Below are positions 61,901 through 64,000 of a DNA stretch of 64,000 nt, piece after piece (positions within the stretch are counted from its first letter, which is position 1; every line of letters starts with the position of its first letter). The position numbers and the translations under genes were made by a program. The stretch spans positions 1,308,501 through 1,372,500 of the forward strand of contig CM049315.1 in NCBI GenBank assembly GCA_026874595.1, given 5' to 3'. The notes beneath the pieces were generated by a model. That model had not been told where the DNA came from and did not search any database. It was given only the letters and a program-made list of their open reading frames with translations. The DNA is from Sipunculus nudus. Lineage: Eukaryota > Annelida > Sipuncula > Golfingiida > Sipunculidae.

Positions 61901-64000
61901 CTTACCTGTATGTTATTTGTACCGTATTACCTGTATGTTATTTGTACCGTCTAACCTGCATGTTATTATTATCGTCTTACCTGTATGTTATTTGTACCGT
62001 ATAAGCCTGGATGTTGTTTGTACCGTGTAAGCCTGTATTTTTTTTTTTGTACCGTGTTACTTGTATGTTATTGTACCGTAATACCTGTATGTTATTTGTA
62101 CCATGTTACCTGAATGTTATTTGTATAGTATTGCGTGCAGGTAATTTGAACCCTGTAAGCCTGAATGTTGTCTTTACCATGAAAGCCTGCATCTAATTTG
62201 TATCGTGTTACCTGTATGTTGTTTGTACCGTGTAAGCCTATATGATATTTGTACTGTCCAACCTGCATCTTATTTTCACAAGTTATTTCTACCGTATTAC
62301 CGTATGTTGTTACATGCCGGTAACTTGTACCCTGTAAGCCTGCATGTTATTTGTACAGTGTTACATGCAGGTAATTTGTACTGTGTAAGCCTTTATGTTA
62401 TTTGTACCAAGTTAGCATGTATGTTATTCGTATATTGTTACAGTTAAGTAATTTGTACCCTGTAAGCCTGTATGTTATTTGTACCGTGTTACCGACATGT
62501 TGTTTGCACCGTTTTACCTGTATGTTATTGGTGCAGTGTTACATGAAGGTAATTTGTACCGTGTAAGCCTGTATGTTATTTGTACCAAGTTAGCATGTAT
62601 GTTATTCGTATAGTGTTACAGTTAAGTAATTTGTACCCTGTAAGCCTGGATGTTATTTGTCCCGTGTAAGCATATATATTATTTGTACCATGTAAGCCTG
62701 TATGTTATTTGTACAGTGTTACATGTAGGTAATTTGTACCCTGTAAGCCTGCATGTTATTTGTACAGTGTTACATGCAGGTAATTCGTACCATGTAAGCC
62801 TGTATGTTATTTGTACTGTCTAACCTACATCTTATTTTCACAAGTTATTTGTACCGTGTTACCTATATGTCATTTGTAACGTGTTACCTGCATGTTATTT
62901 GCACCGTGTTACCTGTATGTTATTTGTACAGTGTCACGTGCAGGGAATTTGTACCGTGTAAGCCTGTATCTTTATTTGTACCGTGTTAGCATATATGTTA
63001 TTCGTATAGTGTAACATTCAGGTAATTTGTACCCTGTAAGCCTGTATGTTATTTGTACCGTGTTTCTTGTATGTTATTTGTACCGTGTTACTTTTATGTT
63101 GTTTGTACCATGTTACGGATGTCTGTTTTATTGTGCGCAGGGGTGTTCCATGTGTTGTTGACATTTGGTTAGTGTGGCACGCATAGCTCGTTGTTACGGC
63201 AGCATCGCCTTGCAAGGGGGGGGGGGGGGGGGGGATGTGGCCCACGTGCTGGGTTTGACGTGTAGACACACAGCGCTCATGCTGATCTGGAACTTTCAGA
63301 GCTGGACGCGCTCTATTAGCGCGTGTCTTGTAATGTTCTTTGGGTGTGTGCATTATGTATTGTTGGGTTCTTTCGATTGTTCGTGAAATAGAAATTTCTA
63401 GAATTTTCGGATAAAAAGTTTAAATAAGGGCTTTGTTTAAGAACCGATGGAGGGGAAGGAGTGAGACATTTTCCAGCGGACACGGAAGAGTGTGAGTCAG
63501 TTTTCGACCTATTCGATAATTGCAGTAGTGTCAGGGTTTCTACGAACTCTATGCAGATTTAGTGCGGCCTGCCTCCAGATTGCTTTCCGGATTGTAAGCC
63601 TGTATGTTATTTATACCGTGTAACCCGTATGTTATTTATATCGTGGTTCCTGTATGTTGTTTGTACCCTTAAACCTCTATGTTATTTGTACCATGTATCA
63701 GTATGTTATTTGTACCGTGTTACCTGTATGTTATTTTTACCATGTAACCTTTATGTTATTTGTACCGTGTTACCTGTTTGTTATTTTTACCATGTTACCT
63801 GTATGTTATTTGTACCCTGTTACCTGTATGTTTTTGTACGGTGTTATCTCCACGTTATTCATACTTACCTTCAGGATGAAGTTGTGGGTTTTCTTTGATA
63901 ATTCGGACTAAATATTCCTGTTTTTGTTTACTCTCGATTCTAACCAAATCGGCCCTCTTATCAATACATATTTTTCTGTCCATCTCCCAGTTATGAATAT
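52712..64000 (-). CDS. C-type lectin-domain protein, two 3' exons (partial gene)
   Basis: Join on minus of exon 64000-63869 (open to the right edge) and exon 52968-52712. The first ends in phase 1 at GAAG|GTAAGT; the second starts with two bases after TTCCTTCCAG|, so the junction makes one Gly codon. Together they read as one C-type lectin-like domain: C-x4-RADLVRIES, EYLVRII, then FFWTCGSY, RRWAWAVTG, NWAHGEPSN and a final WICEK near the C-terminus. These proteins are usually secreted and serve in recognition or immunity; any signal peptide lies outside the window. The Ca2+/sugar EPN motif is EPS here, and the inner cysteine pair appears missing, so sugar binding is doubtful. The intron is 10.9 kb. 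Confidence 0.85.
53105..53880. other. Lectin intron, unassigned
   Basis: AT-rich. An open stretch of 111 codons on + (53546-53881) matches nothing I recognise and has no supporting splice or family evidence, so it is not called a gene. Confidence 0.4.
53881..54686 (+). repeat. Degenerate repeat with AGGTCA clusters
   Basis: Units resemble the B5 body: AGCCAAACTTTTCATCCCAG, ACATAAAGCTCACTTAG, then AGGTCACGAGGTCAAAGGTC at 54613-54632. It runs directly into family A3. Confidence 0.6.
54687..58525 (+). mobile_element. Family A element A3
   Basis: The 5' TTTTTTAGTGAACCTGTGAG, CTCATGCGATGGTGTGG, with a GTCCGGCGTATGTC duplication at about 54725-54752; the 3' end is ACAGGTTCGCATTAGGCCTT, with half of the terminal hairpin missing. 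This is the least interrupted copy of the family (about 3.8 kb). It provides the empty-site reference for the insertions in A1 (ACAATAATTTTTGCACAG at 58228, GCTACAATCTTTTTTGTG near 58351). Confidence 0.75.
58526..59270. other. Lectin intron: AGGTCA-containing repeat fragment then unassigned sequence
   Basis: 58580-58790 resembles the B5 units (AGGTCACAGGTCAAGGTCAC near 58601; CACATATAGTTCACCTGCC). Beyond that, AT-rich sequence without recognised content. Confidence 0.5.
59271..59640 (+). mobile_element. Truncated family B element
   Basis: It starts AGCTCAGCTGACTATAAGTT and jumps directly to a later part of the B3/B6 body (AAATTGGGTCAATGTTC..., TTTAATCAAGATTCAATTAT). The usual microsatellite section is missing, so this copy has an internal deletion. 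A G-run is at 59629-59639. Related fragments continue at 60400-60720. Confidence 0.6.
59690..60240. repeat. GC-rich block with recurrent ACGG motifs, unclassified
   Basis: About 50% GC against an AT-rich background, with CACGG/TACGG motifs every 10-40 bp (CACGGTTTGAG, TACGGCGAC, CCACGGCCTG, TACGGTTTCAC, TACGGTAAGCCACGG, TACGGATAAT, TACGGGTTCTCACG). On minus the pattern is CCGTGGGAATC/CCGTAGAAATC/CCGTGAAAATC. A 105-codon minus-strand frame (59901-60218) is present but unsupported. It looks like degenerate short repeats of an unidentified element. Confidence 0.5.
60241..61129. other. Lectin intron, fragments of family B body and microsatellite
   Basis: Two related segments (GAGGATCTAATGCAAACATT at 60404 and GGATCTAATTCAAACATA at 60609) recall the B6 sequence at 40408. 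A (CT)n tract lies at 60739-60765. No gene. Confidence 0.5.
61130..63868 (-). repeat. 25-bp tandem array starting at the lectin splice donor
   Basis: On minus the unit is CAG|GTAAGACGGTACAAATAACATA (variants GTAACACGG, and GTAAGC/CTTACAC types). Starting from the authentic donor at 63868, donor-like positions fall at 63847, 63823, 63798 and 63773, settling to 25-bp spacing, and continue leftward to about 61130 (roughly 90 units). The left half (61190-62000) is most homogeneous and carries CAGGTAAGAC in most units; the right half is more varied. It is interrupted at about 63116-63596. Because 25 leaves remainder 1 on division by 3, all plus-strand frames share the same open pattern and give spurious membrane-like peptides. 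Confidence 0.93.
63116..63596. other. Non-repeat insertion within the 25-bp array
   Basis: Unique, GC-richer sequence with an 18-G run at about 63217-63234, flanked by array units on both sides. The right part (AGCGGACACGGAAGAG... to CTTTCCGGATTG) resembles in style the ACGG-rich block at 59720-60230. No gene was recognised. Confidence 0.6.
63869..64000 (-). CDS. C-type lectin upstream exon (3' part, runs to window edge)
   Basis: On minus from codon start 63998, 43 codons without stop: IHNWEMDRKICIDKRADLV, then RIESKQKQEYL, VRIIKENPQLHPE, then G|. This fits helix 1 to strand 2 of a C-type lectin domain (A-x3-C-x3-GA-LV-I-S pattern). The donor GAAG|GTAAGTATG at 63868 is near-perfect. The exon start is not determinable here. 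Confidence 0.8.

Noticed and set aside
61102-62447. Long plus-strand open frames (up to 186 codons) with repeated LPVCYLYRLTCMLFVPS, looking like membrane segments
   Set aside because: The 25-bp unit is open in all three plus frames, giving the same peptide in each. There is no start context or family match, and the array is better explained as the intron start of the minus-strand lectin gene.

Overview
This is eukaryotic, AT-rich, intron-rich and very repeat-rich DNA. The protein fragments, the large introns and the dense non-autonomous transposons suggest a lophotrochozoan, most likely a bivalve mollusc. The clade is an inference and the species is not identified.

Two protein-coding genes can be supported, arranged tail to tail. 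(1) The 3' two-thirds of a flavin monoamine oxidase (MAO) gene lies on + (212-44986). Eight exons encode about 352 residues, with compatible phases at every junction. They include the flavin-binding SGGC-Y motif, the aromatic-cage W-x-G-Y motif and a C-terminal membrane anchor. Upstream exons lie left of the window. (2) A C-type lectin-domain gene lies on - (64000 to 52712). Two phase-compatible exons are separated by a 10.9-kb intron, and the 5' part runs off the right edge.

The most striking feature is a recurrent structure. In three introns of these two genes, a tandem array starts exactly at the 5' splice junction and amplifies it. The arrays are an 88-bp unit x 70 after MAO exon 3 (6707-12930), a 41-bp unit x 74 after MAO exon 7 (31524-34548, with a further block at 35752-36140), and a 25-bp unit after the lectin exon (63868 down to about 61130 on -). 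Every unit carries a donor-like site resembling the authentic one: GTGAGT, GTCAGT, or GTAAGA/GTAACA.

Layout: 1-6760, MAO exons 1-3 with a SINE and one family-A repeat; 6760-13941, the 88-bp array; 13942-14086, MAO exon 4 squeezed between two transposon ends; 14130-28971, family A and family B elements nested inside one another, plus a tRNA-derived SINE; 29107-31533, MAO exons 5-7; 31534-44791, the 41-bp array and other repeats; 44792-45372, last MAO exon and 3' UTR; 45700-47400, a local segmental duplication; 47371-50575, a decayed minus-strand Ty3/Gypsy retrotransposon split by a family B element; 52712-64000, the lectin gene with family A3, degenerate repeats and the 25-bp array in its intron.

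Families A and B share one architecture: 5' TTAGC, a subterminal inverted repeat, a 3' terminal hairpin, then CTTG before a T-run. This matches non-autonomous Helentron-type rolling-circle elements. No transposase or helicase gene, CRISPR array, rRNA or functional tRNA gene was recognised.
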